Below, piece after piece: positions 10,133 to 18,597 of a stretch of 64,000 nt of DNA; positions within the stretch are counted from its first letter, which is position 1, and each line of letters starts with the position of its first letter. Where the stretch lies: assembly GCA_026707445.1 (NCBI GenBank), contig JAPOWV010000066.1:1-64000 (forward strand), given 5' to 3'. The notes beneath the pieces were generated by a model. That model searched no databases, was not told where the DNA came from, and saw only the letters and a program-made list of their open reading frames with translations. The translations under genes were made by a program, and so were the position numbers. The DNA is from Gammaproteobacteria bacterium (GTDB taxonomy: Bacteria > Pseudomonadota > Gammaproteobacteria > Steroidobacterales > Foliamicaceae).

Positions 10133-11591
10133 GGCCGCCCACGCAGAGGTACTTGATGTCCATGTAATCGTCCATGCCGTAGCGGGAACCTTCGCGGCCC
10201 CAGCCGCTGGCCTTGACGCCGCCGAAGGGCGCCATTTCGCTGGAAATGATGCCTTCGTTCATGCCCACCATCCCGTATTCGAGCGCCTCGGCCACCCGCC
10301 ATACGCGGCCAATGTCGCGGCTGTAGACGTAGGCGCACAAGCCGGCGTCGGTGTCGTTGGCCAGCGCGATGGCTTCGGCTTCGTCCTTGAAGCGGGTCAA
10401 TGCCGCGACCGGCCCGAAGATTTCGTTGCGGAACACCGGCATGTCGGGAGTCACGTCGCGAAGTACCGTATGCGGATAGAAGCACTCCCCAAGATCGGCG
10501 GGCTTGCCACCCATCACGCATTCCGCGCCCGCCTCGATGGACGCATCGACCAATCCGGTGACTTTCTCGATCGCCTCGGTGTTGATCAGCGGCCCCTGTG
10601 TGACGCCTTCGTCCGCTCCGTTGCCCAGCACCAGCTCGCCGGTGGCGGCCACCAGGCGCTCGCTGAACTCGTCGTAGATACTGTCCTGGACCAGAAAGCG
10701 GTTGGCGCATACGCAGGTCTGGCCGCTGTTGCGGTATTTCGAGAGCAGGGCGCCGGCTATGGCGTCGTCCAGGTCGGCGTCGTCGAAGACAATAAACGGC
10801 GCGTTGCCGCCCAGTTCCATCGTGGTGCGCTTGAGTGTGGGGGCGCATTGCTCCTCCAGCAGCTTGCCCACTGCAGTGCTGCCGGTGAAGCTGAGCTTGC
10901 GCACCAACGGGTTGCCGGTCAGCTCCGCGCCGATCTCCTGCGGGTTGCCCACCACCACGTTGAAGCAGCCCGCCGGGAAGCCCGCCCGCTCGGCCAGTTC
11001 CGCCATCGCCAGTGCCGACAGCGGCGTGTCCTCGGCCGGCTTGACCACGACGGTGCAGCCGGCGGCCAGCGCCGGCGCGACCTTGCGCGCGATCATCGCG
11101 TTGGGAAAGTTCCAGGGCGTTATCGCCGCGACCACGCCCACCGGCTGGCGTATGCAGACGGCCCGCGTATGTGGCGTTGCGCCGGAGAACACGTCGCCGT
11201 CGGCGCGCTTGGCCTGTTCAGCGAACCACTCGATGAACGAGGCGCCGTACTGGATTTCGCCGCGGGACTCGAACAGCGCCTTGCCCTGCTCGGCGGTCAT
11301 CAGCACCGCCAGGTCCTCGGCCGCCTCGATGGTCAGTTCGTACCAGCGCCGCAGAATGCTTGCGCGTTCCTTGACCGTGGTTCGGCGCCATTCCCCGAAG
11401 GCGCGGTAGGCGGCCTCGATGGCCCGCCTCGTGTCGGCCGCGTTGGCCGTGCGGACCTCCGCGATGGTCGCGCCTGTGGCGGGATTGCTTACGGCCAGAA
11501 GCTCGCGCGCCTCGCCGGCCTCCCAGGCGCCGTCCACGTAGGACGTGGTTCTGAGCAGGAGTTGATCCTGGAGTGCGGGAACCTGTTGCAT
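10122..11591 (-). CDS. gabD: NAD(P)-dependent aldehyde dehydrogenase, succinate-semialdehyde type
   Basis: Oxidises an aldehyde (by similarity succinate semialdehyde) to the acid with NAD(P). The frame is open upstream, but the family begins near MQQVPALQDQLLL, so I use the ATG at 11591, giving 489 residues, the usual GabD length. Motifs: ITPWNFPNAMIARK and VVKPAEDTPLSA (cofactor site), FTGSTAVGK, MELGGNAPFI (general-base Glu), NSGQTCVCANR (catalytic Cys) and EIFGPVA. It is translationally coupled to the PQQ dehydrogenase, so the pair could oxidise an alcohol through the aldehyde to the acid. The GabD label rests on overall similarity; other semialdehydes are possible. Its start abuts the divergent sulfite-oxidase-type gene. 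Confidence 0.87.
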   Translation of the reverse strand: MQQVPALQDQLLLRTTSYVDGAWEAGEARELLAVSNPATGATIAEVRTANAADTRRAIEAAYRAFGEWRRTTVKERASILRRWYELTIEAAEDLAVLMTAEQGKALFESRGEIQYGASFIEWFAEQAKRADGDVFSGATPHTRAVCIRQPVGVVAAITPWNFPNAMIARKVAPALAAGCTVVVKPAEDTPLSALAMAELAERAGFPAGCFNVVVGNPQEIGAELTGNPLVRKLSFTGSTAVGKLLEEQCAPTLKRTTMELGGNAPFIVFDDADLDDAIAGALLSKYRNSGQTCVCANRFLVQDSIYDEFSERLVAATGELVLGNGADEGVTQGPLINTEAIEKVTGLVDASIEAGAECVMGGKPADLGECFYPHTVLRDVTPDMPVFRNEIFGPVAALTRFKDEAEAIALANDTDAGLCAYVYSRDIGRVWRVAEALEYGMVGMNEGIISSEMAPFGGVKASGWGREGSRYGMDDYMDIKYLCVGGLDR

Positions 11592-11622
11592 GAGCGACCG
11601 TATTCTAGAATACGGGGCCACG

Positions 11623-12834
11623 ATGGACTTCACCAAGCGCCGCCAGTTTCTGAAAGGGGCGGGGATGGCCGCCGCCGGCGCGATGGCGGGCAGCGCTCTC
11701 CCGCTGGACCGCTGGTCGCGGTACGGCTTCATTTCCGAGGCCTCCGCCCAGGCGCTGCCGTTGGAGGGCAAGGAAGGCCTGACGGTGCTGGGCGACCGTC
11801 CCCTGACCGCCGAGACTCCTGCGCACCTGCTTGACGACGAGGTCACGCCGGTGGCGCGGCATTTCATCCGTAACAACGGCATCGTGCCGACGGACATGAG
11901 CCCCGATTCGTGGACGCTCAGGATCGACGGGCTGGTGGACCGTCCGATGACGCTCGGCATCGAAGAGTTGCGCCAACGGTTCGAGGTCGTGAGCTACCGG
12001 CTGGTCATCGAATGCGGCGGCAATGGCCGGGCGGGTTTCGAACCGCCGGCGAGGGGCAACCAGTGGACCCACGGCGCGGTGGGGTGCTCCGAATGGACCG
12101 GCGTGCGCCTGGCCGATGTCCTGAAGGCCGCGGGCTACCAGGAGACGGCGATTTACACGGCTCACGAGGGCGCCGACCTGCACCTGTCCGGAACGCCGGG
12201 CAAACTGCCGATTTCGCGCGGCGTTCCGTTGAAAAAAGCGCTGGACCCGTACAACCTGATCGCGTTCGAAATGAACGGCGGTCCGCTGCACCCGATGAAC
12301 GGCGCGCCGCTGCGCCTCGTGATTCCAGGCTGGCCGGGCTCCTGTTCGCAGAAGTGGCTGACGCGCATCTGGCTGCGCGACGTGGTGCACGACGGGCCCA
12401 AGATGACGGGCTCCTCCTACCGTGTTCCGCCCTATCCGGTCGCGCCGGGCGAGTTTGTTCCGGAAGAGGACATGCGGATCATCCACGCGATGCCGGTCAA
12501 GTCGCTGATCACGAGACCGCAGAGCGGCCTGTCAATCGATACGCGCGAGCTTGAGGTGGCGGGCCACGCCTGGGCCGGCGACACCGAGGTGGCCCGGGTG
12601 GACGTGTCCACCGACTACGGCGCCACCTGGCAGGCGGCCGAACTGGCGCCGCCGCACAATCCGCACGCCTGGCAGCGGTTTTCCGCAAAGGTCCGTTTTC
12701 CCGCACCCGGCTATTACCAAGTCTGGGCGCGCGCTACCGACAGCAACGGCGTGAGCCAGCCGTTCACGCCCCCCTGGAACCCCAAGGGTTATCTGAACAA
12801 CTCACTGCACCAGGTCTCGGTGCGCGTCGTCTGA
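11623..12834 (+). CDS. Sulfite oxidase/dehydrogenase-type molybdenum enzyme (SorA-like), Tat-exported
   Basis: A 403-residue molybdopterin oxidoreductase that in the SorA group oxidises sulfite to sulfate in the periplasm. The chosen ATG gives a clean twin-arginine signal (TKRRQFLKGAG). An in-frame ATG at 11590 would add 11 residues but overlaps the divergent gene's start. The Mo-ligating Cys lies in VIECGGNGRAGF, and the Mo-cofactor fold continues through WTHGAVGCSEW and PGWPGSCSQKWL. The C-terminal dimerisation domain has the usual VDVSTDYGATW and PWNPKGYLNN segments. It is followed after 5 bp by a small c-type cytochrome, as in sorAB. Related enzymes act on other substrates, so the specificity is inferred. 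Confidence 0.88.
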   Translation: MDFTKRRQFLKGAGMAAAGAMAGSALPLDRWSRYGFISEASAQALPLEGKEGLTVLGDRPLTAETPAHLLDDEVTPVARHFIRNNGIVPTDMSPDSWTLRIDGLVDRPMTLGIEELRQRFEVVSYRLVIECGGNGRAGFEPPARGNQWTHGAVGCSEWTGVRLADVLKAAGYQETAIYTAHEGADLHLSGTPGKLPISRGVPLKKALDPYNLIAFEMNGGPLHPMNGAPLRLVIPGWPGSCSQKWLTRIWLRDVVHDGPKMTGSSYRVPPYPVAPGEFVPEEDMRIIHAMPVKSLITRPQSGLSIDTRELEVAGHAWAGDTEVARVDVSTDYGATWQAAELAPPHNPHAWQRFSAKVRFPAPGYYQVWARATDSNGVSQPFTPPWNPKGYLNNSLHQVSVRVV

Positions 12835-12839
12835 CTGAC

Positions 12840-13202
12840 ATGGCGGCGCGTAGTCTGGCGCGGGCCGCCCTCCCGGTGGCTGTCATTGCAGCGCAACTGG
12901 GGATGATGGCCTGGGCCGACGGCGAGTCGGAGACCGACCCGGAAAGCGAACAGGAGCAGGCCCTGTTTCGGGGCATGCCGGATGCTGAGGGCCGGCTGGA
13001 GGTATTCGGCTTTTGCGGGTCCTGTCATTCGATCGACCTGGTGCTGCAGCAGGGCCTGTCGCGCCCCGTCTGGGAACAGGTGCTGGTGGAAATGGTTCGG
13101 GACCACGAAATGGTCCCGCTGCAACCGGACGTCCGCGTGAAGGTGCTCGATTACCTTGAGGAGTACTACGGGCCCGACCGCAAGGCCTTGGGTTCAGGTT
13201 AA
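12840..13202 (+). CDS. Monoheme c-type cytochrome, SorB-like subunit
   Basis: A 120-residue exported cytochrome. The N-terminus has an Arg-containing hydrophobic segment (about residues 8-25) ending at AWA, consistent with a Sec signal. The heme-binding motif is CGSCH at 59-63, preceded by GRLEVFGF and followed by a helix with WEQVLVEMV. The Met ligand could be one of the M residues near EMVP (about 90). Located 5 bp after the molybdenum enzyme, it is the expected electron acceptor. The last 4 bp overlap the convergent AMP-ligase gene tail to tail. Confidence 0.85.
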   Translation: MAARSLARAALPVAVIAAQLGMMAWADGESETDPESEQEQALFRGMPDAEGRLEVFGFCGSCHSIDLVLQQGLSRPVWEQVLVEMVRDHEMVPLQPDVRVKVLDYLEEYYGPDRKALGSG

Positions 13203-14689
13203 AGCAGGTCGCGCAGGGCGGTCTTGACGACCTTACCCATTGCGTTTCGGGGGAGGACCTGCATGACCTTGAGTCGCCTGGGGACCTTGTAGGCGGACAT
13301 CCTGCCGGCGCACCATTGCCGGAGTCCGGCCAGATCAAGGCTTGCTCCATCCTTCAGCGTCACGGCGGCGGCCACGATCTCACCCCAGGTGTCGTCGGGC
13401 AGGCCGATCACCGCGGCCTCCCCAATCGCCCCGTGGTCCAGCAGCACGTCTTCGATCTCCAGCGCCGACAGCTTGTAGCCGCCGGACTTGATGATGTCGA
13501 TCGACGATCGACCCAGGATGCGGTAGGAGCCGTCTTCGATGACGGCGACATCGCCGGTGCGAAACCAGCCGTCGTGAAAGCTGGCCCGACTGGCCCGTTC
13601 GTCGTCCCAGTAGCCCTGAAAGACGCCGTCGCTCTGGATGCGGATTTCTCCAGGCGTGGCGTCGTTCCGAACGGGCCGATGGTTATCGTCGAAAAGCTGC
13701 GCCGTGACCCCCGGGAGCACCTGGCCCACGAACCCGGCGCGCCGCTCGCCGTCGTAGGGATTGGAAATGGTCATGCCGGTTTCCGTGGCGCCGTAACGTT
13801 CCAAAAGCGTCTGGCCGGTCAGCTGTTTCCATCGTTCAAAAACCCCGACCGGGCAAGCGGCCGAACCGGACACATTCAGCCGCATCCGGCCGAATCCGCC
13901 GCACACAGCCTTGCGCTGCAGCGTGGCAAGCGATTCGATGTGTTCGATCAGTTTCACATAAACAGTCGGCACCGCCATGAACACGGAGAAGGCCCCGCTG
14001 CCGGCCTGTTCGCACAAGCGGGCCACATCCAGTTTCGGGAAGGCATGCACGGTCGCGCCGCACCACAGTGCGCAACTCAAGACGTTGATGATGCCGTGCA
14101 GGTGATGCAGCGGCAGAAAAAGCGGAATGCTGTCCTTGCGCGTCCACCGCCAGGCCTTGATCAGCGTGGTGACCTGCGTGTGGATCGCCTTGTGTGTAAT
14201 CACCGCGCCTTTGGGCTTGCTGGTAGTGCCGCTGGTGAAAACGATCATCGCGGGCCTTGACCTCTCGACAGTCGGAAGCGGTTGCTGTTGTCGGCCTGCG
14301 CCCAACAGGTCATTCACTACCAGAGCTTCCATACCGAGCCGCCTGCAAACGGGCTCGGTCACAATCATCTGCTGCCGACTCGCAATGACGCGCGTTACGC
14401 CTGCCTTTCCGAAGTAATACTCAATCTCCTGCGCCGTCGCGCCCACGTTGAGCGGCACTGCAATCCCCCCGGCCCTCCAGATACCGTGCAGCGCCGTGAC
14501 GTAGTTCCGGCCCGCCGGTATAAGAACCGCAACCCGCTCCTGATCAAGATCGTCCTTCTCAGCCAGCAGGCCCCGCGCCAGCGCCTCAATACGCGAGTCG
14601 AGCGCCGCGTAGGAATACCGCGCAACTCCCTCGACCAGGGCGATCCCCATATTCCTCTTGTGCAGTGCAGGGAAAGCGGAGCTACTCAT
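13199..14689 (-). CDS. Acyl-CoA synthetase (AMP-forming), malonyl-CoA-synthetase-like
   Basis: A 496-residue ANL-superfamily ligase that activates a carboxylate as acyl-AMP and then acyl-CoA. The P-loop is FTSGTTSKPKGA (about residue 155). LPLHHLHGIINVL and the ERYGATETGM motif are typical of the MatB (malonate/methylmalonate) group. The hinge and C-terminal motifs are GWFRTGD, RSSIDIIKSGGYKLSALEIE and the catalytic lysine in RNAMGKVVK. It is convergent with the cytochrome gene (4-bp overlap) and divergent from the DUF1640 gene. Assignment to malonate over another short diacid is by sequence feel and needs a tree. Confidence 0.85.
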   Translation of the reverse strand: MSSSAFPALHKRNMGIALVEGVARYSYAALDSRIEALARGLLAEKDDLDQERVAVLIPAGRNYVTALHGIWRAGGIAVPLNVGATAQEIEYYFGKAGVTRVIASRQQMIVTEPVCRRLGMEALVVNDLLGAGRQQQPLPTVERSRPAMIVFTSGTTSKPKGAVITHKAIHTQVTTLIKAWRWTRKDSIPLFLPLHHLHGIINVLSCALWCGATVHAFPKLDVARLCEQAGSGAFSVFMAVPTVYVKLIEHIESLATLQRKAVCGGFGRMRLNVSGSAACPVGVFERWKQLTGQTLLERYGATETGMTISNPYDGERRAGFVGQVLPGVTAQLFDDNHRPVRNDATPGEIRIQSDGVFQGYWDDERASRASFHDGWFRTGDVAVIEDGSYRILGRSSIDIIKSGGYKLSALEIEDVLLDHGAIGEAAVIGLPDDTWGEIVAAAVTLKDGASLDLAGLRQWCAGRMSAYKVPRRLKVMQVLPRNAMGKVVKTALRDLL

Positions 14690-14780
14690 CTATCTTTCCG
14701 GGAATGCCCGATTTGGAGGGAATCTCGCAATACGCTCCGATACGCGGGAATATTTTTCTGTGCGAAAGTCTCCATTTCGC

Positions 14781-14786
14781 TATTAT
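14781..14786 (+). promoter_or_regulatory. -10-like TATTAT placed for a leaderless transcript
   Basis: TATTAT ends 6 nt before the ATG at 14793, which would put the transcription start on or next to the initiation codon. No purine-rich ribosome binding site precedes this ATG. A clear -35 box is not visible, although T-rich sequence lies near 14755. Confidence 0.35.
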
Positions 14787-14792
14787 TCCCTC

Positions 14793-15050
14793 ATGGCCAC
14801 CGCCGCCTTCGACACCCTGCAGGCCGCCCGCGACATTGAAGCTTCCGGCCTGGATCGCGTCCAGGCCGAAGCGATCGCCCAGGCGATTCGCCGCCGTGGC
14901 GAAGACCTGGCGACAAGAGCGGATCTGGCCGCTCTCGAAGCACGGCTCGCGGGGAAGTTCATGACGGAGATCGTGAAGGCCAAGAATTCGGTGCTGCTAG
15001 CCATTCTCGCTGCTGTCGGGATTCTCGCAGGCATCGGACTGTTTGCCTAG
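14793..15050 (+). CDS. DUF1640/CCDC90-like small coiled-coil membrane protein
   Basis: An 85-residue protein. The first half is helical with a recurring AAR/EASGL...QAEAIAQAIRRRGEDLATRAD pattern, then LAALEARLAGKF, and the C-terminus is a single hydrophobic helix (about residues 66-85, AILAAVGILAGIGLF). This is the usual layout of short bacterial DUF1640 proteins: a coiled coil anchored by one C-terminal transmembrane segment. Function is unknown. The frame is open back to 14658, but the family start at MATAAFDTLQAA fits 14793. It sits alone between the divergent ligase and the cytochrome c' gene. Confidence 0.75.
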   Translation: MATAAFDTLQAARDIEASGLDRVQAEAIAQAIRRRGEDLATRADLAALEARLAGKFMTEIVKAKNSVLLAILAAVGILAGIGLFA

Positions 15051-15118
15051 CAATCCCGATCCTCCCCCCGGCTGGCCTACAATGTGCGCCTGATGCTGTC
15101 CACATTAGGGGAAATGAT

Positions 15119-15643
15119 ATGAAGCGGTTGTTGTCGCTGGCTCTGGTTCTGACGCTGTCGGCGGGCGGTTTTGCCCTGGGCGGTGCGAATGCCGACGAGC
15201 ACCTCGCCGGCGTTGCCAAGGAACGCCACGATCTGATGGAGGGACTGGCCGGTGCGATCGGACCGATGGCCGACATGGTCCGCGGCGTTCAGCCGTACGA
15301 CGCCGACAGGATGCGCGAGCTGGCTGCAACGATCGCCAATTCGGGAGGCGATACGCTGACTTCCCTGTTCCCCGAAGGCAGCTACGATCCCGCCGGAGAC
15401 GCACTGCCGGCGATCTGGGAGGACTGGGACCGATTCGTGACGCTGGCCGGCAACCTCGTCGACGCGGCCAACGCGATGGCGGCAGCCGCCGACACTCCTC
15501 CGGGGCCGCCGAGCGCCGGCCCGCCCGATCCCGCGGCCGGAGGCGGCGAGCCGCAGGCCATGGATGCCGGAATGGCCCTGGTCCAGCTCGGCATGAGTTG
15601 CGGCGCCTGCCACGACGACTTCCGCAAGGAGGACGATAGCTGA
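15119..15643 (+). CDS. Cytochrome c' (class II c-type cytochrome)
   Basis: A 174-residue periplasmic cytochrome. The signal peptide ends near ANADE (about residue 25). The rest is a four-helix bundle with the heme motif CGACH at 161-165, close to the C-terminus, which is diagnostic of class II cytochromes. A Pro/Gly-rich insertion (about 125-150) between helices is unusual. A purine-rich element (AGGGGAAATG) precedes the ATG. The next gene's start overlaps this stop, so the two are translated together. Cytochromes c' bind NO/CO or carry electrons; the role here is not shown. Confidence 0.82.
   Translation: MKRLLSLALVLTLSAGGFALGGANADEHLAGVAKERHDLMEGLAGAIGPMADMVRGVQPYDADRMRELAATIANSGGDTLTSLFPEGSYDPAGDALPAIWEDWDRFVTLAGNLVDAANAMAAAADTPPGPPSAGPPDPAAGGGEPQAMDAGMALVQLGMSCGACHDDFRKEDDS
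15626..15632 (+). promoter_or_regulatory. Strong ribosome binding site that points to a CTG start
   Basis: AAGGAGG, a perfect anti-16S match, ends 7 nt before CTG at 15640. That CTG is in frame with the diheme cytochrome and overlaps the cytochrome c' TGA as CTGA. The first conventional alternative is a TTG at 15682, which is 49 nt away from this site and truncates the signal peptide n-region. Confidence 0.55.
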
Positions 15644-16551
15644 GCGCACTGCCGCGCTTTCTCCCGGCAAGGCGCCTGGCTTTGGGCGCCCTGGCCGTTC
15701 TCGCCGGCGGCATCGTTGCCGCGCAGGAGTCGGGCGAAGCGGTCCCCCGTGACTATTCCGGACTGAGCGGCGACGCGAATCGCGGTTTCTACATCGCACG
15801 GGTGGCCGGCTGCGTCACCTGTCACCGGGCCACAGACGAAAGCGGGTCGTTGTTTTCCGGAGGTCTGCCGATCGAGTCCCGGGCGGGCACCTACGTCGTG
15901 CCCAACATCACGCCGCACCCCGAGGACGGCATCGGCGGCTGGACTTTCGAGGATTTCGCGCGCTCGCTGACCGAAGGCCTGGACCCCGAAGGCAGGCATT
16001 ATTTTCCGGTCTATCCCTACCCGTTCTACACGCACATGACGAGCCAGGACATCGTGGACCTCTGGGAGGCGGTGAAGTCCGTTCCGCCCGTGGCGGGCCG
16101 CGCTCCCGGGCACAGGCTTAAGCTGCGATATCGAATGCGTGGCATGGTCGGTGTCTGGAAGAACCGGTTCTTCGATCGCGGTGAACTGGCTCCGGTTGAA
16201 GGCAAGTCGGAACAGTGGAACCGCGGCCGTTACCTGTCGGAGGGGCCGGCGCACTGCGGCGCCTGCCACACGCCTCGCGGGGCCATGGGCGGGCGCGATC
16301 TCTCGCGCCGCTACCAGGGGGGCGTGGAGAAGGTCGGCTCGAACGGGCCGGACATCACGACCGCCACGCTCGAGGAGAACGACTGGACTGAAGGCGACCT
16401 GGCCTGGTCGCTGCGCAGCGGGATCATGCCGGACGGCGATGCTTTCGGCAGCTCCATGTCGGAACTGGTGCAACACGGCACCCGCTACATGAGCAACGCC
16501 GACCTCGCGGCCATCGCAAACTATTTCTTCGACCAGCCGCCCACCGAATAA
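15640..16551 (+). CDS. Diheme c-type cytochrome, dehydrogenase electron-transfer subunit type
   Basis: About 303 residues from a probable CTG start; from the TTG at 15682 it would be 289. The longer form gives a proper signal peptide with PARR before the hydrophobic core and VAAQ at the cleavage region. Two cytochrome domains follow, with heme motifs CVTCH and CGACH. Between them are VVPNITPHPEDGIGGW and PYPFYTHM, hallmarks of the cytochrome subunits of membrane alcohol and gluconate dehydrogenases. A partner dehydrogenase is not adjacent; the PQQ dehydrogenase at 8174 or the Mo enzyme at 11623 could donate electrons. It is co-transcribed with cytochrome c'. Confidence 0.85.
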   Translation: MSALPRFLPARRLALGALAVLAGGIVAAQESGEAVPRDYSGLSGDANRGFYIARVAGCVTCHRATDESGSLFSGGLPIESRAGTYVVPNITPHPEDGIGGWTFEDFARSLTEGLDPEGRHYFPVYPYPFYTHMTSQDIVDLWEAVKSVPPVAGRAPGHRLKLRYRMRGMVGVWKNRFFDRGELAPVEGKSEQWNRGRYLSEGPAHCGACHTPRGAMGGRDLSRRYQGGVEKVGSNGPDITTATLEENDWTEGDLAWSLRSGIMPDGDAFGSSMSELVQHGTRYMSNADLAAIANYFFDQPPTE

Positions 16552-16564
16552 TCTCCCTCTTAGG

Positions 16565-17131
16565 TCAGTCGAAGGCGCCGATAGTGCGTGCGAAAAGCGT
16601 GTAGGGCCGCGGTTCGTCGCGCATGGCGGCGTGCCGCTCCTTTTGAGCGTCGCGGATGGCGGGGTTGGACTCGACTCCGCAACCCTGGACGATACGGTTC
16701 ATGAAATTGAAGATCGCGCACACCGAGATCGCGTGGTAGAGGGCTTCCTCGCTCCAGCCGGCGTCGAGGACCCGTTGCGCGTCGGCATCGGTCAGCCGCG
16801 CGGGGGCTTCCGTGAGCTTGCGAACGTAATCGAGCACCGGCAGCATCTTCGGCTCCATACCAGCGCCGGAAGGGTCGTTCAGCACGTTCTCAAGCAAGTC
16901 CGCGTCGATGCCGTGCAGCTCTGCGATGATGCTGTGGGCGCCATGGCAGTAGCTGCAGGCGTTGATGCCGGACACGTAGGCGGCGATGAATTCGCGCTCG
17001 CCCACGCTGAACGGCGACGGTCCGCGCAGCAGGTCGTCCGTGTATTCGCATAGCGACTTGACGCCCAGCGGGAAGCGGCGAAACACATCGGCCAGGTCGG
17101 CCTTTTCGGGCAGTGAGGGCAGGCGGGCCAT
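16565..17131 (-). CDS. AhpD-like/carboxymuconolactone-decarboxylase-family protein
   Basis: 188 residues, all-helical AhpD fold. The redox motif CSYCHGAHS (about residues 59-67) is the conserved CxxC plus His of peroxidase-related AhpD-like proteins, preceded by SVGEREFIAAYVSGIN. Such proteins reduce peroxides or act as thiol-disulfide partners. It is the last gene of a tightly spaced minus-strand operon (5 bp after the 113-aa protein), so it may protect or assist the enzymes encoded upstream. The actual partner is unknown. Confidence 0.82.
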   Translation of the reverse strand: MARLPSLPEKADLADVFRRFPLGVKSLCEYTDDLLRGPSPFSVGEREFIAAYVSGINACSYCHGAHSIIAELHGIDADLLENVLNDPSGAGMEPKMLPVLDYVRKLTEAPARLTDADAQRVLDAGWSEEALYHAISVCAIFNFMNRIVQGCGVESNPAIRDAQKERHAAMRDEPRPYTLFARTIGAFD

Positions 17132-17136
17132 GATTC

Positions 17137-17478
17137 CTACTCCTTGCCCGATCCCGCCGGCGCGGACACCGCCCCTTCGGTAAGCGACTTGAGATCGCGC
17201 AGGATGTCGTGGGTAAAGCGCTCGCGCCGCGACTTCAGGGCGTTCGCCCGCTCCGCGTCGGGCCGGTACCCATCCAGGGCGGCAGCGGTCACTATGCCCT
17301 GGCGGGCGAGCAGGTCCTCCAACGCGTACAAGCGGTCCATGCTCATCCAGAGCTGGGCGCTCAGTTCCAGGATCATGTTCATCATCGCATCCTGCACCGG
17401 GTCCTTGAAATAGACCGGGTAGTCGCCGACCAGCGGCGCACCGCCTTCCGGCGTCTGCCCTGCGGGGCCTTTGCTCAC
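17137..17478 (-). CDS. Unrecognised 113-aa protein
   Basis: I do not recognise this protein. It has a GTG start 5 bp after the methyltransferase stop and ends 5 bp before the AhpD-like gene, so it is firmly part of the operon. The N-terminus is Gly/Pro-rich; residues about 25-60 are hydrophobic-helical and Met-rich (DAMMNMILELSAQLWMSMDR); the C-terminal half is charged and helical. There is no signal peptide, cysteine pair or known catalytic motif. A small accessory or regulatory subunit is a reasonable guess only. Confidence 0.7.
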   Translation of the reverse strand: MSKGPAGQTPEGGAPLVGDYPVYFKDPVQDAMMNMILELSAQLWMSMDRLYALEDLLARQGIVTAAALDGYRPDAERANALKSRRERFTHDILRDLKSLTEGAVSAPAGSGKE

Positions 17479-17483
17479 CGGAC

Positions 17484-18578
17484 CTAGCCGGGCAGGGTCG
17501 CGTACCAGACCTGGGTCGTGCCCAGGTGCTTGCCGGGCGCCGCCTCGACGAAGCCGAATTCCTTCAGCAGTCCGTCGAAATCCGTGTAGCAGAAGTCGTC
17601 GCCGTACGCTTCGCCGTTGTGACGCGAGTCGAAATGGCGGTGGTAAAGCTGGGCCGGCGTCATGCCGCTGGCCATCATGAAGTCGTAGACCGCGAACATC
17701 CCGCCCGGACGCAGCACCCGGCTCACTTCGGCCAGGGTCTCGCGAATGATCCGCATCGGGATCTCGTGGAACAGGATGAAGGAGAAGACGATGTCGAAGC
17801 TGTCGTCGTCATAGCCGGTGTTCTCGACCAGCCGCTGGGAGAAGCACACGTCGATGCCCAACTCCACAGCACGGTGGTGGGCGCAGCGCAGCATCGGCTC
17901 GGAGTGGTCGATTCCGGTCACGTCGGCCTGCGGAAACCTCTGCTTCAGGGCAGTGGTGCTTTGCCCGACCGAGCAGGCCAGGTCGAGAATCCGCTCGACG
18001 CGGCCGTCCGCCGGCAGCGGCAGGTGATTGTTCACCAGCGAGGCATGCAGCTGGTCCTTGTCGTTGTCGCCGACGAAGAAGACTTTTGTCCCGTAGTGAT
18101 AGCGGAATCCCGCCAGCGGGTCCTTGTGGTATCCGTCGGGCTGCAGGTGAAAGTGCACGTTGGCATATTCCGGCTGCTCGAAGTCCGGATTCAGCTCCAG
18201 TTGGGCCGGGCCGCGGCCCTCGGCGGCCTCAAGCCGGTCGAGATGTATGTCGCGGCGCGCGTCCAGCGAGCTTACGATGCGCCGCCATTTCATTTCCTGC
18301 TGCGAGCGCATCAGGCGGTCGCGCACCCGGGCGACCGGCATGTCGCCGGCGATCTCGCGCACTTTCTCGAGGCGTTCTTCGGGCGGTTCGGAGGTGTCCT
18401 CAAGGTGCCCCGTGCGGGTCGCGAGTTGCTGGTCGAATTGCATGCCGTCCAGCACGAAGGACCGCAGGCTTTCCACGAAATCCAGGTAGCTTTCGTCCTC
18501 GCGGCTGGCGAGTTCGGGCAGGACGGTTGCGTTTTCCCGTTTCAGCACCTGGCTGGTATCTACTTGCATCAAAGGCAT
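17484..18578 (-). CDS. SAM-dependent methyltransferase with N-terminal extension
   Basis: 364 residues. A class I Rossmann methyltransferase core begins near residue 195 with motif I ILDLACSVGQST, then GIDHSEPML (acidic ribose-binding Asp), SFDIVFSFILFHEI and RVLRPGGMFAVYDF. The first roughly 190 residues are a separate helical region with no family I recognise. The C-terminal part has a lid segment around HRHFDSRHNGEAYG. The substrate is unknown. It lies in an operon with two SDR proteins, a small unknown protein and an AhpD-like protein, which suggests modification of a small molecule. Confidence 0.82.
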   Translation of the reverse strand: MPLMQVDTSQVLKRENATVLPELASREDESYLDFVESLRSFVLDGMQFDQQLATRTGHLEDTSEPPEERLEKVREIAGDMPVARVRDRLMRSQQEMKWRRIVSSLDARRDIHLDRLEAAEGRGPAQLELNPDFEQPEYANVHFHLQPDGYHKDPLAGFRYHYGTKVFFVGDNDKDQLHASLVNNHLPLPADGRVERILDLACSVGQSTTALKQRFPQADVTGIDHSEPMLRCAHHRAVELGIDVCFSQRLVENTGYDDDSFDIVFSFILFHEIPMRIIRETLAEVSRVLRPGGMFAVYDFMMASGMTPAQLYHRHFDSRHNGEAYGDDFCYTDFDGLLKEFGFVEAAPGKHLGTTQVWYATLPG

Positions 18579-18597
18579 GGTTCCTCTCCCCGGGGCG

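Noticed and set aside
14658..14792. Upstream extension of the DUF1640 protein
   Set aside because: The extra 45 residues are unlike the family and lie in the divergent promoter region; ATG 14793 is the family start.
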